NCBI GenBank assembly: GCA_023417065.1
Contig: JAEZGH010000042.1
Span: 1 to 64,000, forward strand
Reading direction: 5' to 3'
From: Bacteroidota bacterium
Lineage (GTDB): Bacteria; Bacteroidota; Bacteroidia; Cytophagales; Cyclobacteriaceae
Length of the DNA: 64,000 nt
The translations under genes were made by a program, and so were the position numbers. Shown here one piece after another: positions 25,530 to 33,524 of the stretch (the first letter of the stretch is position 1; each line of letters starts with the position of its first letter). Below the pieces are notes generated by a model. It worked only from the letters and a program-made list of their open reading frames with translations, was not told where the DNA came from and made no database searches.

Positions 25530-25973
25530 TCAGCAATTATCTTCCGCAAGCCATTCGGCAAAACTTGCAGGCGTTTCGCGGAGTTTCATACGGACAAGGC
25601 GAACGTCGCCTTGCAAAGCAGCCTTTATCCGCGAAACAAAATCCACGAGCAGGTTTTCACAGGTAGGCTGAAATGGCGTGAGAATCATCCTGGTCCCTGC
25701 TTGACCGAAAGACTGCGATCGTTCATCCGCGACGTGCATCACAAGCGCATGATCGAACACATCAAGAATTTCCTCCTGAACAATCCGCTTCAAGTCGCCG
25801 AAGTCTATTACCATTCCATCTTTGGGAGCATTCTCGTCAACCAACACCGGGCCTTTAACAGTCACGGCCAAATGATAAGAATGACCGTGGATGTTCTCAC
25901 ACTTTCCTGAATAATTTTTCAGTGCATGCGCCATTTCAAATGAAAATTCCTTAGTAACGCGAAGTTCAGGCAT
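25530..25973 (-). CDS. queD: 6-carboxytetrahydropterin synthase (QueD/PTPS family)
   Basis: 147 residues; converts dihydroneopterin triphosphate to 6-carboxytetrahydropterin in queuosine/7-deazaguanine synthesis. FEMAHALKNYSGKCENIHGHSYHL contains the CxxxHGH motif that separates QueD from eukaryotic PTPS, with zinc ligands His in MAHAL and HGH; DFGDLKRIV, DHALVMH and PTCENLLVDF complete the signature. Its start overlaps the nadB stop by eight bases, so it is the last gene of the nadA-nadB-queD run. Confidence 0.92.
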   Translation of the reverse strand: MPELRVTKEFSFEMAHALKNYSGKCENIHGHSYHLAVTVKGPVLVDENAPKDGMVIDFGDLKRIVQEEILDVFDHALVMHVADERSQSFGQAGTRMILTPFQPTCENLLVDFVSRIKAALQGDVRLVRMKLRETPASFAEWLAEDNC

Positions 25974-27513
25974 GAGTCAACAAGTCTTTATTGAAATATG
26001 TACCACGATTCTCTTTCCTTCTGACAGAATGATCGACAATCAACAGCGCAACATCAACGAGGTTTCTCAGCTCAATCAATGAAAGCGAAAGACTTCGATG
26101 CCAAAACATTTCGGCAAGAGATTGCCGGACTTCCATCAAAAAGGCGTGCGTGTCGGCCAGTCTGTCGTAGGACTTTACGATACCGACATTTTTGCTCATC
26201 CGTTCACGGATTCTTGATCGCAAAAATTCCAGATCAGGGTCGCGCGAGAGAGAGTACGCACATGGTATACAATACGCTAGAGGTTCAGGTATAGGAATAC
26301 TTGTGATACATTCTTCGAGGTCGAGCAAAATCTGATTGGCAAACACCAGTGCTTCAAGGAGGGAGTTCGACGCCAGGCGATTTGCGCCATGCAACCCGGT
26401 GCGTGAACACTCACCACAGGCGTAGAGATTTTCAATTGAGGTACGCCCCGAAAGGCCGACAGCAACACCTCCACAAACATAGTGAGCTGCCGGTGCGACA
26501 GGAATGAGATCTCTTGTGAGATCAAAGCCGCGTAGCAGACACTGTTGATAAATCGTGGGAAAATGACTGATGACATCCTGAGGATTCAGATGCCGGCAAT
26601 CGAGGTATACAAAATTCTGGTTCTTAGTCACCAGCTCCTCGTGGATGGCGTATGAAACAATATCACGCGAAGCGAGTTCGCCGCGTGGGTCATGCTTAAA
26701 CACAAATCGTTCATCGGTCTCATTTCGCAAATAAGCACCAAACCCCCTTAGCGCTTCCGAAATCAAAAAGGATGGGTTCTCGTTCTCGGAATAAAACGCC
26801 GTAGGATGAAACTGAACAAATTCCATATCACGAACTTCTGCTCCCGCACGCCATGCCATTGCAATACCATCACCTGTTGCAATCAGCGGATTTGTCGTTG
26901 TAGCATAAACCTGTCCTGCGCCTCCCGTGGCAAGAATGGTCACACGTGCACTGATAGTCTCGGCTCCACCACCATTCAAATCTATGGCCATTACACCGCT
27001 ACAACTCGATAAACTATTTAGCCCCGGTCGGGTGATGAGATCTACAGCTAAATGATGATCGTAAATTAGCACGTTGGGCAAGCCCGAAACATACCTGAGC
27101 AGGGCATCTGCAATGTGGAACCCGGTAGCATCTTTGCAGTGAATCACCCTGTGAGCCGTGTGCCCGCCTTCGCATCCCAGTACGAGTTGTCCATCAGCAT
27201 CACGATCAAACCCAACACCCCATTCAATGAGGTCGAGAAGGCGGTCAGGCCCTTCGGACACTACCATTTCGACGACTTCAGGATCACACAGTCCTGCGCC
27301 GGCAATCATCGTATCCTCAATATGTTTTCCAAAAGAATCGCGGATAGTATCTAACGCGATGGCTATGCCGCCCTGCGCGTAACGGGTATTCGATTCAATA
27401 CAATCATCCTTTGTAAGCAAGATGATCTGGAGCCCGGGAAATTGTTTCGCTGCCCTTGCTGCAAAGGAGAGTCCGGCGATACCACCTCCGATGACCAGAA
27501 TGTCAGTTGTCAT
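25966..27513 (-). CDS. nadB: L-aspartate oxidase
   Basis: 515 residues. Flavoenzyme converting aspartate to iminoaspartate, using oxygen or fumarate as acceptor. N-terminal FAD motif DILVIGGGIAGLSFA, NTRYAQGGIAIAL, active-site HRVIHCKDATG region, ILATGGAGQVYATTTNP, FVQFHPTAFY, PRGELASRDIVSYAIHEE and the VCGGVAVGLSGRTSIENLYACGECSRTGLHGANRLASNSLLEALV stretch typical of the succinate dehydrogenase/fumarate reductase flavoprotein superfamily (NadB branch). Five bases after nadA; its substrate product feeds NadA directly. Confidence 0.96.
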   Translation of the reverse strand: MTTDILVIGGGIAGLSFAARAAKQFPGLQIILLTKDDCIESNTRYAQGGIAIALDTIRDSFGKHIEDTMIAGAGLCDPEVVEMVVSEGPDRLLDLIEWGVGFDRDADGQLVLGCEGGHTAHRVIHCKDATGFHIADALLRYVSGLPNVLIYDHHLAVDLITRPGLNSLSSCSGVMAIDLNGGGAETISARVTILATGGAGQVYATTTNPLIATGDGIAMAWRAGAEVRDMEFVQFHPTAFYSENENPSFLISEALRGFGAYLRNETDERFVFKHDPRGELASRDIVSYAIHEELVTKNQNFVYLDCRHLNPQDVISHFPTIYQQCLLRGFDLTRDLIPVAPAAHYVCGGVAVGLSGRTSIENLYACGECSRTGLHGANRLASNSLLEALVFANQILLDLEECITSIPIPEPLAYCIPCAYSLSRDPDLEFLRSRIRERMSKNVGIVKSYDRLADTHAFLMEVRQSLAEMFWHRSLSLSLIELRNLVDVALLIVDHSVRRKENRGTYFNKDLLTHA

Positions 27514-27518
27514 TAGTT

Positions 27519-28508
27519 TCAGCGTGAAAGGTCAAGCATGCGTTTGATTGGTCTCAGAGCTTGCACGGCCACCTTCTCATCAACATTCACCTCTGGCGAC
27601 TCATCTTTCAGACAGTAATATATTTTTTCAAGTGTATTAAGGCGCATGGAAGCGCATTCACTGCAGGCACAGGAGTTATTGTCATTTACAGGAACAGGAA
27701 TCAACCTTTTCTCAGGCACAAGCCGGCGCATTTGATGTAGTATGCCGGCCTCAGTGGCAATCAGAAAGGTCGACGCGCTGCTGCGCGCTACGAAATCAAT
27801 CATCCCTGACGTAGATCCAACATAACTGGCAACACGCAGGATGTGTTCTTCAGATTCCGGATGCGCAATGATGAGCGCTTCCGGATAGGCATGGTGAAGG
27901 TCCAGCAGCTTCTGAATCGAAAACGCCTCATGAACGACGCACACACCATCCCAAAGCTTCATCTCGCGGCCCGTTGTATGAATCAGATAACGACCAAGGT
28001 TCTTATCCGGAACAAAAAGGATTTCACGGTCCTTCGGAATTGCGTTGATGATTTTTTCCGCGTTGGCCGAGGTACAGATCAGGTCGCTTAACGCCTTCAC
28101 CTCGGCAGAGCAGTTCACATAAGAAACCACGACATGATCGGGATACTGTGCTTTCAGTTTCATCAAATCCTCACCTGTGCAGCTATCTGCCAGGGAGCAT
28201 CCGCTGTTCATGTCGGGCAGCAAAACCTTTTTTTGTGGATTCAGAATTTTGGCCGTTTCCGCCATGAAGTATACTCCAGCAAATACGATCACGTCAGCTT
28301 GGGTTTGTGCAGCCTGTTGTGACAAGGCAAGGCTGTCGCCGACGAAATCTGCTATATCCTGAATTGCGCCGTCCTGGTAATAGTGCGCGAGAATAACCGC
28401 ATTCTTCTGTTTCCGGAGCCTCTCAATCTCCGCCGTGAGCTTCTCTGTGGACAAGACGTGACGGGTCGTGCTTTGGGAAGTCAGCGTGCTTTCTCGATGC
28501 ATATTCAT
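27519..28508 (-). CDS. nadA: quinolinate synthase
   Basis: 329 residues; condenses iminoaspartate with dihydroxyacetone phosphate to quinolinate using a [4Fe-4S] cluster. Motifs: VILAHYYQDGAIQDIADFVGDSLALSQ, VFAGVYFMAETAKIL, PDMNSGCSLADSC (cluster ligand), VVSYVNCSAEVKAL, FVPDKNLGRYL, HPESEEHI, GSTSGMIDF and the C-terminal cysteines NNSCACSECASM. It starts 13 bases after the truncated hemoglobin stop, so it could be transcribed from the FNR-like promoter upstream of the fasciclin gene. The Fe-S cluster is oxygen- and NO-sensitive, which fits that neighbourhood. Confidence 0.96.
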   Translation of the reverse strand: MNMHRESTLTSQSTTRHVLSTEKLTAEIERLRKQKNAVILAHYYQDGAIQDIADFVGDSLALSQQAAQTQADVIVFAGVYFMAETAKILNPQKKVLLPDMNSGCSLADSCTGEDLMKLKAQYPDHVVVSYVNCSAEVKALSDLICTSANAEKIINAIPKDREILFVPDKNLGRYLIHTTGREMKLWDGVCVVHEAFSIQKLLDLHHAYPEALIIAHPESEEHILRVASYVGSTSGMIDFVARSSASTFLIATEAGILHQMRRLVPEKRLIPVPVNDNNSCACSECASMRLNTLEKIYYCLKDESPEVNVDEKVAVQALRPIKRMLDLSR

Positions 28509-28521
28509 ACAACCGTCGCTG

Positions 28522-28884
28522 TCAGTTCGAAGAGAATAAATTCATTTTATGTTGGAATACAGTTGCGATGGACTGCGCCCTGTCTTTGACTTCTCTGGCC
28601 TTTGATCCCTCAAAGTGTAGATCAACGGTTTCCTGAAACAACTTTAGCCACTGCGAAAAGTGATGCGCATCGATTGGAAGCGCCCTGTGCTTCTCAAACG
28701 GATTTCCTCTATAGCTTTTATCTCCCAGAAGCAACGACGACCAGAAGTCATACATCACCGGAAGGTGTGTTTCCCAGTTGACGTGGGCAAATACGGGCGC
28801 AAGCTTCCCGTCAGCCTGCACCTTTGCATAAAAGGCATCGACCAATACAACTATATCTTCTCTTGAATCAATATCTTTTTTCAT
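28522..28884 (-). CDS. group III truncated hemoglobin
   Basis: 120 residues, usual size. Pattern of group III (Campylobacter Ctb-like): DIVVLVDAFYAKVQADGKLAPVF, HVNWETHLPVMYDFWSSLLLGDKSYRGNPFEKHRAL, with the proximal-helix histidine expected in IDAHHFSQWLKLFQETVD. Binds oxygen or NO; in related bacteria such globins protect against nitrosative stress. It follows the fasciclin gene by seven bases and precedes nadA by 13, in an operon headed by an FNR-like palindrome. Confidence 0.93.
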   Translation of the reverse strand: MKKDIDSREDIVVLVDAFYAKVQADGKLAPVFAHVNWETHLPVMYDFWSSLLLGDKSYRGNPFEKHRALPIDAHHFSQWLKLFQETVDLHFEGSKAREVKDRAQSIATVFQHKMNLFSSN

Positions 28885-28891
28885 TAACAGA

Positions 28892-29437
28892 TTAGTTTTC
28901 GGGAGGCAGCAGCACCTTGTCGATCACGTAGATCACACCATTTGCTGCTGGTACTACCCCCAGTACTTTCGCATCGTTCACAAGAATATTTTCTCCTTCT
29001 TTGGCAACCTTAACATTTTTCCCATTCACCTGATTGAGATTCATATCCTGCTGGATCATATTCTCGCGAATCACGCCGACATAGACATGATACTCAAGTA
29101 TATCCTGAAGTTTCAGCTTATTTTCCGGTTTTACCAGAGTTTCAACGGTTCCTTTTGGGAGGTTATCGAAAGCAGCGTCTGTTGGTGCGAAGACTGTAAA
29201 CGGGCCTGCATTTGACAACGCGTCAACGTATTCTGCAGCTTTAAGCGCCGCGACGAGCGTCTTATGATCCGGCGAGGCTATGGCTACCTGGACAACATTG
29301 CGCTGGGATTCATCGTCGCGCACGTTTGACTGGCCTCCGGCCGTCTCGACAACAGAACTCTCCGGTTGCTCAGCCTGTTCAGGGGAACAACCGAATCCAA
29401 TACCAAGAATAATTGTAAGCAGGAAAAGGTTTCTCAT
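28892..29437 (-). CDS. fasciclin-domain lipoprotein
   Basis: 181 residues from the ATG at 29437, which starts a lipoprotein signal (NLFLLTIILGIGFGC, lipid cysteine near 17); an upstream in-frame extension to 29464 would bury the signal. Mature part: one FAS1 domain with LVAALKAAEYVDALSNAGPFTVFAPTDAAFDNLP (H1 box), ILEYHVYVGVI, and NGVIYVIDKVLLP (H2 box). FAS1 lipoproteins mediate protein-protein contacts at the envelope. Its position downstream of nosY and under an FNR-like operator, in front of a hemoglobin gene, suggests an accessory role for anaerobic respiration (inference). Confidence 0.93.
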   Translation of the reverse strand: MRNLFLLTIILGIGFGCSPEQAEQPESSVVETAGGQSNVRDDESQRNVVQVAIASPDHKTLVAALKAAEYVDALSNAGPFTVFAPTDAAFDNLPKGTVETLVKPENKLKLQDILEYHVYVGVIRENMIQQDMNLNQVNGKNVKVAKEGENILVNDAKVLGVVPAANGVIYVIDKVLLPPEN

Positions 29438-29481
29438 AAGGGTAATGATTTTGTTAAAGATCACCGTTGAGTGCGTCCGCA

Positions 29482-29501
29482 GGTATGATTTAAATCATAC
29501 C
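29482..29501 (-). promoter_or_regulatory. FNR-like operator of the fasciclin-trHb operon
   Basis: GGTATGATTTAAATCATACC is a perfect 20-bp palindrome containing TGATttaaATCA; its half-sites equal those at 23575-23592. It lies 44 bases upstream of the fasciclin ATG, close to the 44-base spacing of the ric site. Only a poor -7 match (GATCTTTA) is present at the expected distance. Confidence 0.7.
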
Positions 29502-29552
29502 CCCGAAAATCATTTGACGTCGCATTACCATTCACGAATTACAAAGCTCGGC

Positions 29553-30320
29553 CTATAAGTCCTTTCGCTGGAAAACCCTCGCAGCGATGAAAAGCGGCGC
29601 GGCAATCCAGATCATGAGCACCAGAACGGAAAAGCCCAACCCCTGATAAGTCCCGAAGAAGTCTTTGTAAAATGCTCCGGTATATCCCATTAACGCAGAG
29701 ATGTCAAGTTGAAGGAGCATAATTACACGGGCCAGATCGACAGGATTTAACGCAATAAGCGCCAGGGTAACCTTTTCGAGAGGGTAGTCATTGAAAGCGT
29801 AGATGATCCAGAGCAGCAGACCGTCATAAATGAGGGAGAAGTAAAACCAGAACAGCAGGGCAATCCCGATTGCCTTCGCCTTATCGCGGGTAAGCACGGC
29901 GGCGAGAAATGCCAGCGACACAAAAACCAGTGTCAGCATCACGCCGGTGAACAAAAGCGTCAATCCGCTCACTCCCGGTCCGTACAGCAAAACCGGCATA
30001 CCTACCCCAATCAGAAATGCGAAGCAAAGGGAAAAGGCAACTGCGGCATATTCACCGAGAAAGACAACCTTTCGATTGACCGGCTGGGCAAGCATCAACT
30101 CAATAAATTCATATGAGTTATAGAAATGGATAGCAGTGAAGATAATGCTTACCAGTGGCACTACCATAAGCACAATATTCAGCAGGCTCATCACCACCTT
30201 GCCAGGATCTCCATCAACCTGAAACATGGCGAACGTTGCCAGCAACAAAAATCCGGCGTACAAGAGGGTAAACCTCGTACGCAGCAGATCCTGAAAAATG
30301 TATTTGATTATCTGTGTCAT
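29553..30320 (-). CDS. nosY: nitrous oxide reductase maturation ABC permease NosY
   Basis: 255 residues, six hydrophobic segments, ABC-2 permease fold. FNSYEFIELMLAQPVNRKVVFLGEYAAV is the conserved early loop of NosY, and LNPVDLARVIMLLQLDIS matches the region before the last two segments. With NosF and NosD it forms the transporter needed to assemble the CuZ tetranuclear copper-sulfide site of NosZ. Start codon overlaps the nosF stop by four bases. Confidence 0.93.
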   Translation of the reverse strand: MTQIIKYIFQDLLRTRFTLLYAGFLLLATFAMFQVDGDPGKVVMSLLNIVLMVVPLVSIIFTAIHFYNSYEFIELMLAQPVNRKVVFLGEYAAVAFSLCFAFLIGVGMPVLLYGPGVSGLTLLFTGVMLTLVFVSLAFLAAVLTRDKAKAIGIALLFWFYFSLIYDGLLLWIIYAFNDYPLEKVTLALIALNPVDLARVIMLLQLDISALMGYTGAFYKDFFGTYQGLGFSVLVLMIWIAAPLFIAARVFQRKDL

Positions 30321-31045
30321 GAGTTCACACTTTCGATAAGTTCCTTTTGTCTGATAAACGTAGCTATCGCCTTGTTGAGTTTTTTCTCACCCGTCTCTTC
30401 CTTGAGGGAGGCAATTGAATTATTGTACTGCAACCTGCCTTCGAACAGGTATACAATATTCGAGGTTAGTTCGTCCAGGTCGCTGAGGATATGGGATGTG
30501 ATTATCACAAGTTTGCCTTTGTGCTTTTCCTTGAGGATCTTTTCCTTGAGGATTTCCGAAGAAACCGGATCCAGGCCCGCCGTAGGCTCATCCAGAATTA
30601 ACACAGGAGCATTAAAAAGAAAGGCAAGAACAGCGCTTACTTTCTGACGCGTCCCACCCGAGAGCGTGTGCATCCTTTTATCATAGAGCTTTCCAAGATT
30701 GAACGCATCAATGAGCTCTTCATCGTAACGCATCGTTCCTGAGCGAATGCTCTTCATCATGTCAATTACCTCACCGATACGCATCGTTTCAGGATACCTT
30801 CCGATTTGAGGCATATATCCGATCTTCTCACGGTACTTCCAGTCGCGCGTGATCGACACGCCATCAAACCGGATCTGACCTGAAGTTGGTACAACCAGCC
30901 CCAGTATGCTTTTTATCAGTGTCGTCTTACCGGAACCATTTGGACCGATAAGCGCGTATGACTTACCAGGCAGCATCGATACGCTCACGTCGTCGAGCGC
31001 AACCATCTTACCAAACTTCTTGCAGATATTTTCAGTTATAATCAT
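30317..31045 (-). CDS. nosF: NosF, ABC ATPase of the nitrous oxide reductase maturation transporter
   Basis: 242 residues with Walker A LIGPNGSGKTTL, Q-loop IGYMPQIGRYPE, ABC signature LSGGTRQKVSAVLAF, Walker B VLILDEPTAGLDP and switch histidine ITSHILSDLDELT. Overlaps nosD by 14 bases upstream and nosY by four downstream, so the DFY proteins are tightly coupled, as in other nos clusters. Confidence 0.95.
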   Translation of the reverse strand: MIITENICKKFGKMVALDDVSVSMLPGKSYALIGPNGSGKTTLIKSILGLVVPTSGQIRFDGVSITRDWKYREKIGYMPQIGRYPETMRIGEVIDMMKSIRSGTMRYDEELIDAFNLGKLYDKRMHTLSGGTRQKVSAVLAFLFNAPVLILDEPTAGLDPVSSEILKEKILKEKHKGKLVIITSHILSDLDELTSNIVYLFEGRLQYNNSIASLKEETGEKKLNKAIATFIRQKELIESVNS

Positions 31046-32285
31046 AAGGTCTTATTTGTGGTGAATCGTCACGTAGATTTTCGGGGGTAGTTGCTGGAAA
31101 AGCCCTTTCTGAGCGGTCTACAAGGAACACGAGGAAACTGCGCCACAACAACACTGCAGTAGGCATCCGTTCAACGACCATCGCATACATGCTCACCGGC
31201 CTGTAAGGAATATCGCCTACCCTGTCTTTATTCAGATCGTACCCTTCGTATTTATCCCAGTAGTTGTCGCGGATTTCATTCAGAACAAGCGTACTGTTTG
31301 TAACCATGTCGAACGTATTGGAAAGAAAATTATTCCTGGTAAATACATTGTCGTCACAGCTCGCCTGGAGCTTGACAGCATATCCGTTTCCGGAAAATGT
31401 ATTCTTTTGGAAATCGATCCGGCTGCTGCCTTCCATAAAAATGGCTACGGAGTTTTTCACGAACTTATTTCCAATTACTTCGCTGTCGCGGATATCTTTA
31501 AGCAACAGTCCGTAGGACGATGGTCCCCAATTGTGTTCAAACGTATTATTGAACATCCTGACGCCTTTTGTATACATCACTGCTACGCCGGCGCCATTTC
31601 GCACAAAGGAATTATCGCGATACTCGTCATTATGAGAAAACATAAAATGCAATCCGTAACGCAGATTCCCTTCACTGTGATTTCTTTCGATTAATGAGTT
31701 TGTTACAAACTCAAAGTAAATTCCATCGCGATGTCCGCGGATATTATTGCCACGTATGGTGATATGGTTGCATTTCCACATGTGGATTCCATTTCCAATC
31801 TGATGTTCCGCTTCGGCGATGGATGCCAGCGTGTTATTTTCCACCCATGAGTAAGAAGAATTCGCGAAGTAAATTCCGAAGAAAGTGTTACTGAACTTAT
31901 TGTTTCGGATGCGGACCTTTTTGGAATCAAGGACTTTAATGGCAGCGATATCCTCGATGCTGGCTATTCCTGTGTCTTTAAAATAAAACCCGTCGATTGT
32001 AACATCGGTAGCGTTGATCGTAAATATCTCATACTTGTTTTCACCATGCAAGACGGGATAGTTTACTCCGATAAAGGTGAGCGGTTTCCTGACTACGATA
32101 TTACCTTCGCGGTATTCACCAGGCTCGACCATGATCGTGTCGCCGGAATGGGCGGCTTCAACAGCCGCCCTGATAGTTGAAAACGCTTTACCTTTCCCAA
32201 CCGGAATCATCCCTGCCCCGGCGCTCCAGCTAACGGTTATGAGAATTACTAAGATTCGAAGCACAACAATACCTTTCTTTTCCAT
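31032..32285 (-). CDS. nosD: NosD, periplasmic beta-helix copper chaperone
   Basis: 417 residues from the ATG at 32285 (a TTG four codons earlier is possible). Sec signal about residues 1-26 (IVVLRILVILITVSWSAGAG), then a right-handed parallel beta-helix with repeating N-x-F/F-x-x-N turns (KVRIRNNKFSNTFFGIYFAN, HITIRGNNIRGHRDGIYFE, SEVIGNKFVKNSVAIFMEG) and the family ending DLNKDRVGDIPYRPVS. It channels copper/sulfur for the CuZ site. The last ~40 residues contain a hydrophobic YAMVVERMPTAVLLWRSFLV stretch found in this family. Confidence 0.94.
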   Translation of the reverse strand: MEKKGIVVLRILVILITVSWSAGAGMIPVGKGKAFSTIRAAVEAAHSGDTIMVEPGEYREGNIVVRKPLTFIGVNYPVLHGENKYEIFTINATDVTIDGFYFKDTGIASIEDIAAIKVLDSKKVRIRNNKFSNTFFGIYFANSSYSWVENNTLASIAEAEHQIGNGIHMWKCNHITIRGNNIRGHRDGIYFEFVTNSLIERNHSEGNLRYGLHFMFSHNDEYRDNSFVRNGAGVAVMYTKGVRMFNNTFEHNWGPSSYGLLLKDIRDSEVIGNKFVKNSVAIFMEGSSRIDFQKNTFSGNGYAVKLQASCDDNVFTRNNFLSNTFDMVTNSTLVLNEIRDNYWDKYEGYDLNKDRVGDIPYRPVSMYAMVVERMPTAVLLWRSFLVFLVDRSERAFPATTPENLRDDSPQIRPYDYN

Positions 32286-32333
32286 AAGCGAGATCAATAT
32301 CGACAGTCAGTGTCGTTTTAAACCTTGCGGTTA

Positions 32334-33434
32334 TCAATGTGCAGCATGATTTTCATCAGGCTTATCATTAAGCTCGATATGGCTCCATGTTTTGGCTGAC
32401 CGAACCCATTCGACCTGTTCAGCGGGTATCGCCTCCTTCGTGGAAAAGGCGGCAATATTGCTTCCCATGGGACTTTTAATTTCTGGTGACTGTACAAAAA
32501 CGGCTGCGTGCACGTCAATAAGGGTACCCGGATTACCAAAGTCCGTGACGAGCAGTTGACCAACGTCTTCACCAGGCACCGTTCCTGATTTCAGGAAACG
32601 CAACATACAGTTCACATCGTCGAACTTGTACACTTTGCCCTTCTTCGTGACGATCTCTGTTCCAAAGCGGTTGTCCATCATGGTCATTTTGCAGGAATGA
32701 CAACCATCCTTACCGTAAGCAATGGGTTCTGGCCCTCCGGAACAACCTGCCAGACTTGCCAGTAATGCAGCGGCAAAAACAGCGAGCACACCACTATGAG
32801 GCCGCGCTTTTGTCTTCTTTCGGAATTCAATGAATATTCCGGCGATTGCGAGGATACCCGAAGCAAGGAAGACAAAACCACCGATATCGGGGCCTGAATA
32901 TGCGGTGAAGTTGAGCAACTGCTTGGTACCGAGCAGAGGCGGCTGATAGGCCATTCCCGGGACGACGATCGGAGCAGTAGGGTCCAGGTTGTGGCCATAG
33001 TCATAACCCCATTGATAGAAGTCGACCATACCAGCGATACCTGCTACGAGGAGTAGCGCAGGATAAATAACAGTCATTTTACGACGATTAATCGCAGCAC
33101 TTACTACACCGATAGCGACGAGGACGGCGACGATGTAGACCATATATTGGAATTCGGGAAACATTTCTACTTCGATATGTTTCATGCCGATATAGTGATT
33201 CAGGCCGCTGATGATCTTGTAGTCACCAGACAAGGTATTCAACCAGATCTTCATTTCAAGACCTTCGGGATACTGGGGCGCCCACATCAGAATCTGCCAC
33301 ACTGGTACGAAATACGTGATCAGCATCAGCAATGCCGAAATAAGTATCAGCCAGCGTGTAATAGGTTTCTGATTTCTTGTATCATCCGACGCTTTTACGT
33401 GCTGATGATCATGAGTTGCAGATAATGCGTGCAT
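32334..33434 (-). CDS. nosL: NosL-like copper chaperone fused to an N-terminal membrane module
   Basis: 366 residues from the ATG at 33434. Residues ~1-235 hold about five membrane segments (LILISALLMLITYFVPVWQIL, VYIVAVLVAIGVVSAAI, ALLLVAGIAGMVDFYQWG, GGFVFLASGILAIAGIFI, and VLAVFAAALLASLAGC), the last ending in a lipobox-like LAGC. Residues ~240-360 are NosL: AYGKDGCHSCKMTMMDNRFG with copper-binding Cys/Met, KFDDVNCMLRFL, FGNPGTLIDVHAAVFV. Canonical NosL is a ~150-190 residue lipoprotein, so this is a fusion or unprocessed membrane form. The N-terminal extension to 33500 covers a hairpin and is rejected as coding. Confidence 0.88.
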   Translation of the reverse strand: MHALSATHDHQHVKASDDTRNQKPITRWLILISALLMLITYFVPVWQILMWAPQYPEGLEMKIWLNTLSGDYKIISGLNHYIGMKHIEVEMFPEFQYMVYIVAVLVAIGVVSAAINRRKMTVIYPALLLVAGIAGMVDFYQWGYDYGHNLDPTAPIVVPGMAYQPPLLGTKQLLNFTAYSGPDIGGFVFLASGILAIAGIFIEFRKKTKARPHSGVLAVFAAALLASLAGCSGGPEPIAYGKDGCHSCKMTMMDNRFGTEIVTKKGKVYKFDDVNCMLRFLKSGTVPGEDVGQLLVTDFGNPGTLIDVHAAVFVQSPEIKSPMGSNIAAFSTKEAIPAEQVEWVRSAKTWSHIELNDKPDENHAAH

Positions 33435-33458
33435 TGTAGATTCGTTTTTTGTGATAAA

Positions 33459-33497
33459 CCCCGGTTGACAGTCCCTGAGGGGCCAGTCAATCCGGGG
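33459..33497 (-). terminator. hairpin between nosZ and nosL (attenuator or mRNA processing site)
   Basis: CCCCGG-TTGAC pairs with GTCAA-CCGGGG (11 bp with one bulged T), with an inner CCC/GGG hairpin; on the minus strand it is followed by TTTATCACAAAAAA. It sits between the nosZ stop and the nosL start, so it could end most transcripts after nosZ and keep nosZ mRNA more abundant than nosL-D-F-Y. Confidence 0.6.
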
Positions 33498-33524
33498 CAT
33501 TCAACCATTAACTATGAAAGCAAC

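Noticed and set aside
33435..33500. 22-residue N-terminal extension of the NosL fusion
   Set aside because: It would cross the nosZ-nosL hairpin and has no signal-like character; the ATG at 33434 is preferred.
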